Shown here: positions 17,098-27,800 of the stretch, piece after piece
Numbering within the stretch: the stretch's first letter is position 1
How the letters are laid out: every line of letters begins with the position of its first letter
Assembly (NCBI GenBank): GCA_016714165.1
Contig: JADJNU010000001.1
Location: 1,054,001-1,118,000 of the forward strand
DNA length: 64,000 nucleotides
Reading direction: 5' to 3'
Source: Bdellovibrionales bacterium
Lineage (GTDB): Bacteria; Bdellovibrionota; Bdellovibrionia; Bdellovibrionales; UBA1609
Notes under the pieces: generated by a model
Database searches by the model: none
The model's input: only the letters and a program-made list of their open reading frames with translations
Told to the model about the DNA's origin: nothing
Made by a program: the position numbers and the translations under genes

Positions 17098-18324
17098 ATG
17101 CTGAATCTGTCCATTCCAAAGCGAAATGATGTTCGCTATGTTGTTGTTATATTGGCTCCATCGAGAACGGGCTCCAGTTTTCTTTTTAGGGCGCTCACGT
17201 CCTGCGGCAACTTTCTCGCACCTCAGGGAGAGGAAACTCCCCATTACCGGCGTGCAGGTCTGGGAGTCTTTCAGGACATCGGGTATTCTGATGTGATCTC
17301 TTCTCCTCCTCCCGAAGAAACACTTGAAGCGATTGGAGCCAGCCTACTCAGAGAGATTGGAATTAAGACGGACTCGGGCTTCTCCAAGTTGGATTATTAT
17401 GAACGCTGTTTGGATCGTTTCGAAATGCAATGGCCACAGATCAATTCGCTCAATTGCCGTTTGAAGCTCAGAGAAGTCCTCAACCACAAATTTGAACTCC
17501 TTCCTCCCGGCTATACCCAGTGGAATCAGTTTTATCTTGATTGGATTGAACAACTTGAAAAGGAAGGTCTACCTGTTCAAAGGAATCTCTACTCAACCTC
17601 AGGTCCCCACCCAGACGAGCTCCCAATGCTGGAGGATCCTCCTTACATTGCAGCTGAACCTAGAATCCCAGTGACGAAAGAACTGCTCTCTAGACTCCCA
17701 ATTTTACTAAAGACAAGTTCCAATATTTATCGCCTTCCTCTGCTTCGTAGCCTATTTCCCAAGGCTCAGTTCAAATGGATTATCCTTCAGAGGAATCCTG
17801 CTGGAACAATCAACGCCCTCATGGACGGCTGGCTCTCCAGCGGATTTCACTCACAGGACCTCCATCCGAATTGCACCTTAAAAATCCGCAGCTACAGCGC
17901 GCGCGTCAGAGGTGGCCAACGTTTCTGGAAATTTGACATGCCTCCAGGTTGGCAATCCCATATCGGCTCGGATCTCTCCGAGGTCTGCGCATTTCAGTGG
18001 TACTCTGCCAGTCAAACCATCGAAAACCTTGCAAGCCGGCTCAAAGAACCATCCCTCCGCATCCGTTACGAAGATCTCCTCAGTAGAGAACTGCAGCCAA
18101 AGATTATTGACGAAGTCCTCTCCTTTGCGGGCGTTTCCCGGAGAAATGATATTTCGTGGTCCAGTAACGATCCAGTGACGACCGTCAATAGGCCCGCCGC
18201 TGGAAAGTGGAAAGCGCGTTCGTCGATTCTCACCCCACTTCTCCAAGAATTTGCGAACGGAGATCTTTTGGATCTCGCCCAAAAACTCCAATATGACTTC
18301 AAAACTTTGGAAAACTGGGCATGA
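17098..18324 (+). CDS. second sulfotransferase-family protein
   Basis: With ATG 17098 the protein has 408 residues and starts just before the 5'-phosphosulfate loop APSRTGSSFLFRAL (about 20-33). A 3'-phosphate motif is visible in WIILQRNPAGTINALMDGW, and a C-terminal region RIRYEDLLS resembles the family's usual end. It is longer than the first sulfotransferase (about 80 extra residues, including an insert around LYSTSGPHPDELP). Upstream in-frame Met codons at 17038 and 16804 are possible but run toward or into cysD on the other strand, leaving no promoter room. Its stop overlaps the next gene (ATGA). Acceptor unknown. Confidence 0.8.
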   Translation: MLNLSIPKRNDVRYVVVILAPSRTGSSFLFRALTSCGNFLAPQGEETPHYRRAGLGVFQDIGYSDVISSPPPEETLEAIGASLLREIGIKTDSGFSKLDYYERCLDRFEMQWPQINSLNCRLKLREVLNHKFELLPPGYTQWNQFYLDWIEQLEKEGLPVQRNLYSTSGPHPDELPMLEDPPYIAAEPRIPVTKELLSRLPILLKTSSNIYRLPLLRSLFPKAQFKWIILQRNPAGTINALMDGWLSSGFHSQDLHPNCTLKIRSYSARVRGGQRFWKFDMPPGWQSHIGSDLSEVCAFQWYSASQTIENLASRLKEPSLRIRYEDLLSRELQPKIIDEVLSFAGVSRRNDISWSSNDPVTTVNRPAAGKWKARSSILTPLLQEFANGDLLDLAQKLQYDFKTLENWA

Positions 18325-19298
18325 CTCGATCAAAGACTTTTCAATTGAAGGATTTTTCGGCATATCAAGGAGGAAGTTGGAGTCGCCGTCTGGCATCCCA
18401 CGAAACTGAATCATCAAAAAATTGCCATTGGTCTCCCCACGGAGTGAATTCAGAATATGGCTCACTCAAGAAGGTTCTTCTCTATAAGCCTCAAAAACAA
18501 GGTCCAAGGATTAGGTCCCCTGAAAGAGTTCAACATCTGCGCCCCCTTAAGTGGAATCACTTCCGCAAAGAAACTTCTTCCTTAAAAAAGACATTTCAAA
18601 GCAACGGGGTCGAAGTTCTCGAATTAGAAGCAACAGAGTTTGAGAATCCTCCGCCAAATCTTATGTTTCTCCGCGATCATTTTTTCATGACTCCCTGGGG
18701 GGCCATACTTGGTCGAATGGCAAGCTCCATCCGAGCCGGCGAGGAAAAATGGGCCCAATTAGCCGTTGCCAAGGCGGGGATTCCAATTTTGCAAATGATT
18801 CGCGGTATCGGAACATTTGAGGGAGCCGACGCGATTTGGATTCACCCTCGTTTGGTAGCAATTGGCATCGGAAATCGCACCAATCAAGAGGGGTTTTTCC
18901 AAATCAAAAAGATCCTTTTAGAATTTGGAGTCGAGACACAGGCCCTCCCTTTGCCCTCCTCTGTGCAGCACCTCCTCGGCCTAGCTCAGATCATCGACAA
19001 AAATGTAGTACTCATGAGGACCTCCATCGCGAGTAAAAAAGCGATCAAAATTTTTGAGAAAAATTCCTACCAAATCATCGGTGTTCCCGAACACGAAGAG
19101 GTCGCTCTTCGCCAGGGCATGAACGTCGTCGCACTGGGCCCCAAACGGATTCTGATGCCAGCCGGATGTGTCAAACTCAAGAAACTCTACATGAATCATC
19201 ACATTGAAATTGCGTCCGAAGTTTCAATCAATGAATACCTAAATGCCGCAGGGGGAATAGCATGCGCAACGGCAATTCTCTCACGGCAGTTGCGATAG
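18321..19298 (+). CDS. guanidine-modifying enzyme (DDAH/arginine deiminase/amidinotransferase superfamily)
   Basis: A 325-residue protein with the pentein-fold pattern: NSEYGSLKKVLLYKP near the start, LMFLRDHFFMT (Asp119), GTFEGADAIW (Glu167, Asp170), catalytic His217 in SVQHLLG, and catalytic Cys315 in NAAGGIACAT. Members hydrolyse or transfer the amidino group of arginine-like compounds through a Cys-linked amidino intermediate. Whether this one is a hydrolase or a transferase cannot be read from sequence. Its coupling to a sulfotransferase suggests a guanidino group is added to or removed from a sulfated product. It overlaps the preceding gene by four bases. Confidence 0.8.
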   Translation: MTRSKTFQLKDFSAYQGGSWSRRLASHETESSKNCHWSPHGVNSEYGSLKKVLLYKPQKQGPRIRSPERVQHLRPLKWNHFRKETSSLKKTFQSNGVEVLELEATEFENPPPNLMFLRDHFFMTPWGAILGRMASSIRAGEEKWAQLAVAKAGIPILQMIRGIGTFEGADAIWIHPRLVAIGIGNRTNQEGFFQIKKILLEFGVETQALPLPSSVQHLLGLAQIIDKNVVLMRTSIASKKAIKIFEKNSYQIIGVPEHEEVALRQGMNVVALGPKRILMPAGCVKLKKLYMNHHIEIASEVSINEYLNAAGGIACATAILSRQLR

Positions 19299-19327
19299 GA
19301 ACACCAGAAGGATAGCCTTATTGAATA

Positions 19328-20059
19328 TTGAAAACTCGAGAGATTAAATCTAATTCTGAGAATTGCAGAAACTGTCCTGTCTGGAAGCAGAGCCTGTTTT
19401 CATCTCTCAGCAATGAAGTCTTAGACGATCTCTCTCAGTTCAAGGCTTCTGAAATCCATAAAAAAGGAGAGCATTTTTTTGAAAAGGGGGAAGCAGCAGA
19501 TTACATCCGCTGTATGCGAAGCGGGAGTGCGAAAGTGAGTCTTGCTCCTGCCATTTCAAAGTCACAAAGTATCGTGAGAATAGCAGGGCCGGGAGAAGTT
19601 CTTGGCTACAGATGTGTCTTTTCATCGTCCACTTTTCGAGGAACAACAACAGCTCTCAGCGAATCAGTTTCCTGTCGCATCAGCACAAGCACCATCATTA
19701 GGCTTATCGAAATAGATTCAAAATTCTCCCTTGAAATTCTGCGCAGAATGGGATTGGAAATCGCAAGAGCTGAACAGCATCTTCAATCCTTTTGCCAAAA
19801 AAGTGTTCGAGAGCGTCTAGCTGAGGCCCTCTTGATCTTAAAGGACAAATTTGGTGAAGAAACTCCACATGGATGGCGAATCAGTCTTCAAATGACCAGA
19901 ACTGACCTCTCCAACTGGATAGGAGCCGCCAAGGAAACTATCATTCGATGCCTCAAGGATTTTACTGATGAAGGTTTGATCAAAAAGAAAAGCCGCTCGC
20001 TTTACCTCAAGGACCTCTCTGCACTGACCGAAATCAGCGGAGCTCCAACGGAGGGCTGA
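19328..20059 (+). CDS. Crp/Fnr-family transcriptional regulator
   Basis: A 243-residue regulator starting at TTG 19328. An N-terminal CxxC (ENCRNCPVW) precedes a cyclic-nucleotide-binding-like beta barrel (GEHFFEKGEAADYIRCMRSGSAKV...GPGEVLGYRCVF) and a C-terminal winged helix (MTRTDLSNWIGAAKETIIRCLKDFTDEGLI). The start region cysteines recall FNR-type redox or oxygen sensors, but a full four-cysteine cluster is not certain. It lies 29 bases after the guanidine-modifying gene, in the same direction, so it is a likely pathway regulator. An FNR-like dyad occurs at 17045-17058. Confidence 0.88.
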   Translation: MKTREIKSNSENCRNCPVWKQSLFSSLSNEVLDDLSQFKASEIHKKGEHFFEKGEAADYIRCMRSGSAKVSLAPAISKSQSIVRIAGPGEVLGYRCVFSSSTFRGTTTALSESVSCRISTSTIIRLIEIDSKFSLEILRRMGLEIARAEQHLQSFCQKSVRERLAEALLILKDKFGEETPHGWRISLQMTRTDLSNWIGAAKETIIRCLKDFTDEGLIKKKSRSLYLKDLSALTEISGAPTEG

Positions 20060-20068
20060 AAAATGGAG

Positions 20069-21265
20069 CTAATAAACGCCAGGTATAAGTCGATACTTCA
20101 CTCGCTTACGATAAGCTCGATACTCTTCAAACTGCATCAAAAATCTTTCTTCGCAATACGTCCGGGAAAGATATATACCCGTCCAAAGTAAATAGGCAAA
20201 AATATTGATAAAAGTGTACGCTTCTGAGAACTTGAAACACGAAACACCAAAAAAACCGATTTTACAAAGAGTCGCCGGGTGACGAACAATACTGTAGAGT
20301 CCCCTGGTTTGAATTGCCTTATATGTTAAGTTTGAAGTTGAAAAATACAGCGAGGTGCCAGCACAAAGGTAACCAATCAAGAAAATCAAACCGATAAGAT
20401 CAGTTGTAACTTCAAACCATCTGCTATCAACGAGATGAAATACTGCTGAATTGTAGTCCATTAAACTCGGGACAAAGGTCGAGGCCCAATAAGTGAAAGG
20501 CACATAACAGCTCAGTGTAATGATCCAATGGAGAGGATGAAAATCCATCATTTTGAAACGCGTCTTAGTGAAGTTCGACTCCCAAAAATATCCAATTGAG
20601 GCATTGTTTGCATCGATGGCCCAAACCAAAGTTGTCAGAAAGGAGATGATCTCAGCGTAATTCCAAGAATTCTCAGCGAGCGATTTCAGGGAGGTTTCCT
20701 GAGCATAGATGAGCTGCCCCAGCATGACCGGTAAAAAGTGCAGACGTAAAAAGCTTGAAAGAAGAAAACTTCGGTATGATCTGTGGAAAATTAATCGCCT
20801 CAACGTGTTTCGAAACCTGCCCCGAAGCAACTGACGAAGCAAGCTGAGAACTCTCAAATATGGATCAGAAAATACATTTCCAAATGAATAGCGGTATTTT
20901 TCCGATAAAATAAAATACGGAAGCCCCCCAATAATGTAGGCTTTGAAGTAGAATTCAAAAAAAGGAACTACGCTCAGAAAATTCTGTGAATAAAAGGAAT
21001 GATTCCGATAAAGAAGAATTGGAGCATAGGAAATGAAGCCCCAAAAGACATACTTTCCCAGAATCTTAAGTGGCTGTTTGAGCCATTTTCTCACCTGATA
21101 AGCAGTTTTATCTCTTAAGATAGCATTAATACTGTAAATTCCTATCAGAAAAAAAACTGAAATGAAGTAATAGTCTCCAACGGGAATGGAGCTGAAGATA
21201 AATACGCAAAAGCTAATGACAAATGTCAGCGCAACGCAAGAGAATCCAAGCCAGGGATTAATCAT
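20069..21265 (-). CDS. membrane protein with ICMT/PEMT-like C-terminus
   Basis: A 398-residue multi-pass membrane protein with a GGAAG ribosome binding site. The C-terminal hundred residues contain TRGLYSIVRHPATLCKIGFF and TYCEERFLMQFEEYRAYRKRVKYRLIPG, the hallmark of isoprenylcysteine carboxyl methyltransferase and phospholipid methyltransferase-like proteins, which use SAM at the membrane. The N-terminal half (several hydrophobic helices, RHHS-like loops) is unfamiliar. It converges on the Crp/Fnr gene with a gap of nine bases. Confidence 0.7.
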   Translation of the reverse strand: MINPWLGFSCVALTFVISFCVFIFSSIPVGDYYFISVFFLIGIYSINAILRDKTAYQVRKWLKQPLKILGKYVFWGFISYAPILLYRNHSFYSQNFLSVVPFFEFYFKAYIIGGLPYFILSEKYRYSFGNVFSDPYLRVLSLLRQLLRGRFRNTLRRLIFHRSYRSFLLSSFLRLHFLPVMLGQLIYAQETSLKSLAENSWNYAEIISFLTTLVWAIDANNASIGYFWESNFTKTRFKMMDFHPLHWIITLSCYVPFTYWASTFVPSLMDYNSAVFHLVDSRWFEVTTDLIGLIFLIGYLCAGTSLYFSTSNLTYKAIQTRGLYSIVRHPATLCKIGFFGVSCFKFSEAYTFINIFAYLLWTGIYLSRTYCEERFLMQFEEYRAYRKRVKYRLIPGVY

Positions 21266-21448
21266 TTTCTTCCATCCGTGTCCCCATTATAGGCATTCAG
21301 GGCGCGCGGAAGCCAGCATTACCACTTTTCAGTCTGGGCTAAAGTCGAAACAAATCTTGCAACGCGAAAGAAAAGACTAGAGCTTATTAAAAATCAGAGA
21401 GTGGATTAAATTGCGGTACTCGCCAAAGAAAACCTCTTTCTCTCTCCG

Positions 21449-22714
21449 TCATTCTTCGGATCGATACCTTGCCGACACCGAATGATATACCTTCGGATCA
21501 AAATTAATCTTTAAGACCAGTCTCATTCCATCCTCAGAAAGATAGAATTCATCAGAAGACAATGCCTTTTCATCAACCGTCACAATTTCAATGAATTTCG
21601 CTCTTTTTGACAACCGAAATTCAGCAGCTCTCCGTGTTGAGAAATCCTTTACTAAACTTTTGACGAGCTCATTCCAATTCGTGTTTCCGACGTGCATGGC
21701 AAGGCCACCAGATTCCCTCACAAACGGCAAGTAGGAAAAAAAGCAATCGGGCTCGGTATTAACATGAGTCCCAGTGTAGTCCTCCGGCAACATACCAACC
21801 GTATTGACTCCCTCCAGAAGAGGATCATTTGCCGGCGGCATTCGAGTGATTGCACTGAACTTCAAGTACTCAACCCCGGGATTACTTGAGCTGATGATCA
21901 CTTTCAAAGAAGTGTAATCAGACATCGTCTCGGGAGCATTGGGTCCCCCATAATACCCCTGACAGGGTGGTGTACTGCTGAGGGTACCGACCCCGGGGTC
22001 ATGGGTATCAGAGACAAAAATGACATTGACTGACGAACCTTCCCGAAAAAGAGGCCTTTTCAAATTTGAAGAAAAATGTGATACGAGATTCGCCAAACTG
22101 ACCGTCCCCGCTTCGACTTGAGTCGCGAAATAGGGGGCCTGAATAGCAGCCTCAAGACATGAATTCGAATTTTTTCCATCAGATGGATGATTCCTTTGAT
22201 CTGGAGAAAACCATTCATCATCACAGCCAGCTATCTTAAAGTTATTTTTCCCTTCAAGAAAAGCCTGTCTATCTGAAGAGCCTTCTGGAAAATTAGCATT
22301 GTCATAGCTCAAGAATGTCTCAATACTCTTTCTACTAACCAATTGCATAAAGCCCGGAGTTTTTTCAGCCCAAATATTCAAAGGGGTTTGATAATCTGGC
22401 TGTCCACTGAAATATTTTGCTGGAGACATATATGTTACGGCCATTTTCGTATTGCTTGGAAAATCAGATTCAGACAAGGATTTGAAACCATTTACGATGC
22501 TTGAAAGAAGACTATTCATTGAAACTGAATCATCCATCACAAAGAGAACATCGACGGCCTCAACATTAAAAAAATAGTTAAATGTATCTAGATATGGATG
22601 ATTTGAGAATTTCACAGCATCACATGAAAGATTAGATCCCAAAAAATAAGCGAGACCCATACAAAATACTAAGATCATCCGCACCAACCGGACAAGGTCC
22701 TGAATTGTCTTCAT
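21449..22714 (-). CDS. secreted von Willebrand factor A-like protein
   Basis: A 421-residue protein with a hydrophobic leader (residues 8-28) and a VWA-type start VDVLFVMDDSVSMNSLLSSI, whose DxSxS is the metal-ion-dependent adhesion site. The body ends with FIEIVTVDEKALSSDEFYLSEDGMRLVLKINFDPK, an Ig-like or beta-rich tail. A GGGAG site precedes the ATG. It stands alone, divergent from the exported-protein operon 23073-31940 and could be functionally linked to it. VWA proteins bind ligands or other proteins at the cell envelope. Confidence 0.75.
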   Translation of the reverse strand: MKTIQDLVRLVRMILVFCMGLAYFLGSNLSCDAVKFSNHPYLDTFNYFFNVEAVDVLFVMDDSVSMNSLLSSIVNGFKSLSESDFPSNTKMAVTYMSPAKYFSGQPDYQTPLNIWAEKTPGFMQLVSRKSIETFLSYDNANFPEGSSDRQAFLEGKNNFKIAGCDDEWFSPDQRNHPSDGKNSNSCLEAAIQAPYFATQVEAGTVSLANLVSHFSSNLKRPLFREGSSVNVIFVSDTHDPGVGTLSSTPPCQGYYGGPNAPETMSDYTSLKVIISSSNPGVEYLKFSAITRMPPANDPLLEGVNTVGMLPEDYTGTHVNTEPDCFFSYLPFVRESGGLAMHVGNTNWNELVKSLVKDFSTRRAAEFRLSKRAKFIEIVTVDEKALSSDEFYLSEDGMRLVLKINFDPKVYHSVSARYRSEE

Positions 22715-23072
22715 AATCAGCTCCCAGAATTCAATTCAGCAAAATGCCCCAACCTGAAAGAATGCTTCGAATAACACCACCGGGCGTGAAAGCAGAACCG
22801 AAAACAGCTCTCTCAGATAAGTCATTGCAAAACGAACTGCCAATCCAAAGTAACCAAAATTGCCAAATCGAAACTTACGTGACCATAAGTTGGACAAGCG
22901 ACCAAAAGTATCATAGGGCTGGGAACCGCAAATTGGGTCACCCTGATAAAATTTCAAATAGGCCCAAATAGTCCATCCCCTCTCTCGGAGCCCCCAGATT
23001 CCCACCAACAACTGGAGGGTCCTGGCACGGTCTCTGCTGAATCTGTTTCAATCCTTTAACAAAGGTTTATAA
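22715..23072. other. divergent intergenic region
   Basis: About 360 bases between the VWA gene and the operon starting at 23073. A 91-codon frame on the minus strand (22736-23011) has no ribosome binding site and odd composition (Trp/Phe-rich), so I treat it as non-coding. Promoters for both sides should lie here; no clear -35/-10 pair stands out. Confidence 0.4.
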
Positions 23073-24452
23073 ATGCTTAATCGTTATCAACTCCTCGCTT
23101 TGTTTTGTTGCATTTCAGTTGGCGGAGTTTCACTTGGAACCCCATCACAAATCGTCGATATACGTCCCTTCCTGCGCGGCGAAATCAGCGCAACAAAAAG
23201 GTCTGAAAAGTTAACTGAAATGGGAGAGAAATTGCTAACCTCCTATTCCTTTATGTACGCAGACAAAATCTTTGATTTGGCACTGTCATTTGATCAAAAA
23301 AATCGAAAGGCACAATTTTACAAGCGCCTTGTCTCTGTTTATACCCCTTTTAAAGGATTCTTTGCTCGGGTTAAACCGATCAGCGATAAATACAAAGGAA
23401 CTAGGGACTACAGCGTCATTCAATCTGAAATTGAACGATTTGGAAAGGGCAATCTGTTTCGGTATTTGACTGAAATTCCCCAAGATATTCCTCTCGTCAA
23501 AAACGAATTGGATTTTCAAAAGATTGCTGAGGACTACCAACGATCGCTTCTGGAGCTCAGGAAATTTATTGCTAATAATATGGATCTGAACTTTTCCATG
23601 ACGATCCCATCTCTTGTTCTAGGGATCAACGACACTCCCTTTCAAGGCCGATTGCTTGATGGAACCAGTGCGCTTTGGAGTCAATGCGATGTAAAGATCT
23701 TGGGTGAAAATATCTATCAATTGGAGGAATGTCCCCTGCTAGAGCAAAAGTCACTCAAAGTAGATCGAGTCGACTTGGAGATCCTGCGAATTTTAATTAC
23801 TAATAAATTACTAGAAACGGTCCTGGCCACCTCCTACCAACTCGATGGATATTTTAATATAAACCAACATCGGCGTCGACTGGATAAAGAAATATCGGAT
23901 CAGGAGTACGTTAAATATTTCAACTCCGTTCCAGGATTTGGAAAATTAAAGCCAAGCCAAAAAATTCATTTGATCAAAGAACTGGGAGTAGACCTTTATT
24001 CAGCACTGTCATGGTTGACTTCGAATACAACGCAGTCCTGCCCCGATGGTGGATTTACGCGAAACCGGGCCGTTAGGCCTGGAAAATACTTTGGCATGGG
24101 GATATTTTGTCTGGATGGAAGCCAAACTGTTCAATCAATCGATCGGCCAAACATTACCGAAATCTCCCTGAGTGAACTATTATCCAGCTCCTGGAAAGTT
24201 CTTAATGGAGGTTTTTTTTACGTGGGAGGACAAAGCGAAAGTGGAGAAACTGTCACGACAAAAGCTCAACTCATACCATTTTTAGAAAGTCCCGTTTCGA
24301 ACATCAGATCGCTCCTACCAATCGATTTCAATGCCTGCGGAAACAGTATTGAGGTAGACGAGCAAGCCTGGAGCATACTTCTTCCTGATCAAAAGACGAC
24401 AGATTTTCTTTCTAAAATAGGAAGGCTTGGTTTAAAATGCAAAGCCAATTGA
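23073..24452 (+). CDS. exported protein of unknown function, first in operon
   Basis: A 459-residue protein with a signal peptide (MLNRYQLLALFCCISVGGVSLG) and AAAGG before the ATG. The N-terminal part (residues 50-160) is helical and resembles tetratricopeptide-like packing (LLTSYSFMYADKIFDLALSFDQKNRKAQFYKRL) without clear repeats. The C-terminal half holds several cysteines (CPDGGF, FCLDG, FNACGN, LKC) that could form disulfides. No family recognised. The last 16 bases overlap the next gene. Confidence 0.7.
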   Translation: MLNRYQLLALFCCISVGGVSLGTPSQIVDIRPFLRGEISATKRSEKLTEMGEKLLTSYSFMYADKIFDLALSFDQKNRKAQFYKRLVSVYTPFKGFFARVKPISDKYKGTRDYSVIQSEIERFGKGNLFRYLTEIPQDIPLVKNELDFQKIAEDYQRSLLELRKFIANNMDLNFSMTIPSLVLGINDTPFQGRLLDGTSALWSQCDVKILGENIYQLEECPLLEQKSLKVDRVDLEILRILITNKLLETVLATSYQLDGYFNINQHRRRLDKEISDQEYVKYFNSVPGFGKLKPSQKIHLIKELGVDLYSALSWLTSNTTQSCPDGGFTRNRAVRPGKYFGMGIFCLDGSQTVQSIDRPNITEISLSELLSSSWKVLNGGFFYVGGQSESGETVTTKAQLIPFLESPVSNIRSLLPIDFNACGNSIEVDEQAWSILLPDQKTTDFLSKIGRLGLKCKAN

Positions 24453-24808
24453 TATCGATATTTTCAGTTTTCCTCATGGTATTTTCGATTGAGGCCAGAG
24501 GTGCGACTGAATTTATAAATGGAGCAAAATTCGTCAGGTGCAACAAGATCAATCAGTGCATTGAGTTGTCATCGGATCAAATGCAAAGAACCTCAATATT
24601 TCCGATTCTCGCATTTGGTCTGAGCAATCTGAAGATATACGAAGTGAAGGATGGCTTGAAGTCTTCCACCTTAATTCACACGTGGAAAGCTCGCGAAGGC
24701 TATATCGACTTAATGCTCAACAGAATTGTTTTGCGCCAATTAAGTGATAGTCAAAACAAATTGGAATTGATTTATTTCATTGATTCAGGAAAGACAATTT
24801 TGATTTAG
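24437..24808 (+). CDS. small exported protein of unknown function
   Basis: A 123-residue protein with signal peptide ending SIEARG. The rest is beta-rich with two cysteines close together (RCNKINQC), likely a disulfide. It starts inside the end of the preceding gene and lies 17 bases before the dikinase-like gene, so it belongs to the same transcript. Function unknown. Confidence 0.65.
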   Translation: MQSQLISIFSVFLMVFSIEARGATEFINGAKFVRCNKINQCIELSSDQMQRTSIFPILAFGLSNLKIYEVKDGLKSSTLIHTWKAREGYIDLMLNRIVLRQLSDSQNKLELIYFIDSGKTILI

Positions 24809-24825
24809 ATTTCGATGGAGTTAAA

Positions 24826-27800
24826 ATGAAAAGTTCCTCGTATTTGAATATTTATTTCGCTGTTATACCCATGTTGCTGTTCTTAACTGGGAATCACGCT
24901 TACGCACTTGAACTCTCACCCGATCAAAAGTTGAACAGAGAAATGACGGCGGCTTATCTCAGTGCGCTGTCGTCAGGACAAACAAGAAATAGAAACGGGA
25001 GAAGTCTTACAATTGAAGATTCTGTCATCAGCAAAGGGATAAGCCGGATGAAACAGCTCGGGCTGAAGATCGTCGTCGACACCTCAAACATCGCTCCTGA
25101 TGTGACTCTGTTAAATGATGATTTGAATTCCCATGTAGAAGAGCTTTATATCCAGGAATTTCTTCGCTCTCGTCCAAAAGGAATGCCCTGGCTGCCGCTG
25201 AGCTGGACAACAAGGGATCGATCTGATGTTGAGATCAGTTTTCAAACAAACACCAGAAATCTCGAATTGATCCTGACAAAAATGTACAACCAGTCTCCGG
25301 TTTATCAGGACTATTTGCTTAGAGGTTACCTATTTACCGGCCTTGTCCCTCACGGCAACAGCACCGATTTTATCAACAAGTTGCGCACCGAAGCTCTTGA
25401 GTTGGCAGATCTTGATCCCACATTTTTTGATACAAGAGCGGAAATTCACCAGGACCCGAGCTATGGAACGACGACCAAGGTACGCAACTACCTTGGCAAG
25501 GTGACCAACCCTGAATTCAAGCGAAGAGGGGAGCAGATTTTAGCGGATCTATTGACCCTTTTTGGAGATTCGGGAGTCAACGAGTTTTTGACTACCTACG
25601 ATTTGGAATCCAATACAGGCTCTGCGGAATACAGACGCCTGTCAACCACACTGCGATCAATAAGTGAACTTAAAGAAGTCCTTCGAACTGCCAACAGCCA
25701 AGCCACAGTTGAGAAAGTCGTTGAAAGAACCTTGGCTATTCTTGATGAATTGAGTCGGCAGTCTGTTCGTAATGCAGAACAAATCAAGGCCATTGCCGAT
25801 AAAGCAAGAACCAATCAGACCTATTCTTCCGATTGTGCCAATGATCGAACTATCAATTGCATTTACGAATTTTTTGACCTTTCTCGACTTATCCAAAGGG
25901 AAATATTCAGCCTGGGATTCTTGCTTCAACAGCAAATTTCCAAGCATGAAATCCCCTTTTCTGTCGTGCAAACGGTCCGTTTACTCAAATCCTACTTTTC
26001 TGCAAACGTCTCACTAGGGCTCTCCTCCCCAGACTCTATCGACGAATTTGAAGTATCTATTGATCAATTGTTGAATGCTACCAAGATCCAAACAAGTCAA
26101 TTCAATAGCGCCGTTTCCATTATTGAAAGTGAAACACGAAGTGCCCAGCAAAGAATCAGGGACATCTTTAACCCCTTGATCGAAAAGTACACCCAATTTG
26201 TCGAAAAATCAGAAGCAGACCTCGTCGTTGACGAGATATTAAGATCGAGCACGATTCAACCCATGGAAAATATTCTTCTAAACCTGAGCGCTAAGATTTC
26301 TCGATCCTCAGGTATACAATTTCGCCTTAATACCGAAAGTTTGACCCATCCTTTTAGAATCTTGAACCAGGGGATTTCCAAAGGGGTCGTTTATTACCCA
26401 TCAGAATCAGATCTCGATGATCCAGATTTTTATTGGAATCCAAATGGGATCTACTTGCTTCGAAAAACCCCAGCACAGATTCATAAGGTGGCGGGCATCA
26501 TTACCTCCCATTCGGTTTCGCTCATTTCGCATGTGCAATTGATCGCATCCAATTTGGGGATCCCCAACGTCTACATGCCATTTTCAGCTTTAGAAAAAAT
26601 CGCACGTGAGGTCAATGGGAAGCAAGTCCTGTTATTTGCTTTAGAAAATGGGGAAGCCTCTATCAAAAATCTCGATATTGTCAATGCAACAGAGAATGAG
26701 GTCTACCATCAATACAATCAGGTGAAATTTCAGGAGAAAGTTAAACTGCAACTGCCCACGATGGAGGTCTTTCACCCGGTCAGCCTAGATGCACTTCGCT
26801 ATGATGACAAGGTCGCTGGTGGCAAAGCCAAAGGACAGGGTGAGTTGTCGCAATTATTTACCAATACTGTACCCCGCGGAATCGTACTTCCTTTTAGTGT
26901 CTATTGGCATCATATCAACCGTAAATACCTCGACCCGAAAACCAAAAAGGAGTTCAGCCTCTACGATTATATCAAGGCCTTGCTGGCTGACAGCAGACTA
27001 AAGGGCGATTCAAGGGAAGCGAGTGAATTGCGGCGAGATGTTTTTGCGAAGATTCGACGGGCCATCAGCCGAATCAAACTCGCTCCTGAACTCGAATCCT
27101 ATATCATCGCCAAGTTTACCAATCGAGCCCCTGAGGGCCAGGTCGATTTTTATGAGCGTGGTGTTTTTGTTCGCAGCGATACCAATGCGGAAGACCTGGC
27201 TACCTTCGTTGGCGCGGGACTCAACGACACTGTGCCAAACGTGCAAGCAATAAACCCAGGACAGCGAGTTTCTCAGGCAGATCTGCATTTACAACATGCT
27301 TACAATGTGATGGATGCAATTAAGTCTGTTTGGGCGTCTCCCTTCACCGAAAAGGCCTACTCATGGCGCAAGGAACTCATTGAAAATCCCTGGGATGTCG
27401 TCCCCTCTGTTCTGATCCAAGTCGGCATAAATTCTGAAAAGGCGGGAGTTATGATCGTGGGCGATCCTCAATCTAAAGACTTCAGCGACTTGATTTACAT
27501 TGCAGCCAACGAAGGAATCGGTGTGACGACTGTCAATGGAGAGAAATCACCCGAAGTTGTCACAATTTCTCGCACCACAGGACAAATTCAAACGACGCGT
27601 ACAACAAATGCAAAAGAGAAGTGGGCACTTAAGGCCTGGCCTCATTCTGGTCTTATGAAGGTTTCTGCAGGAGTTATTAAACCTATTATTACTCAAGATG
27701 TAGCCAAACAACTCGCCAGTATGGGTGATGGCATACAAAAGAAAATGGCTTCCAAGTATGGCTACAAAGGAATGAAGTGGGATCTTGAATTCTGTGTATT

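Noticed and set aside
17008..17244. N-terminal extension of CysD
   Set aside because: The extra 79 residues do not resemble CysD, and the family start MTSQTITQGF follows at 17007.
22736..23011. 91-codon minus-strand frame
   Set aside because: Unusual Trp/Phe-rich composition, no ribosome binding site, and no neighbour in the same direction.
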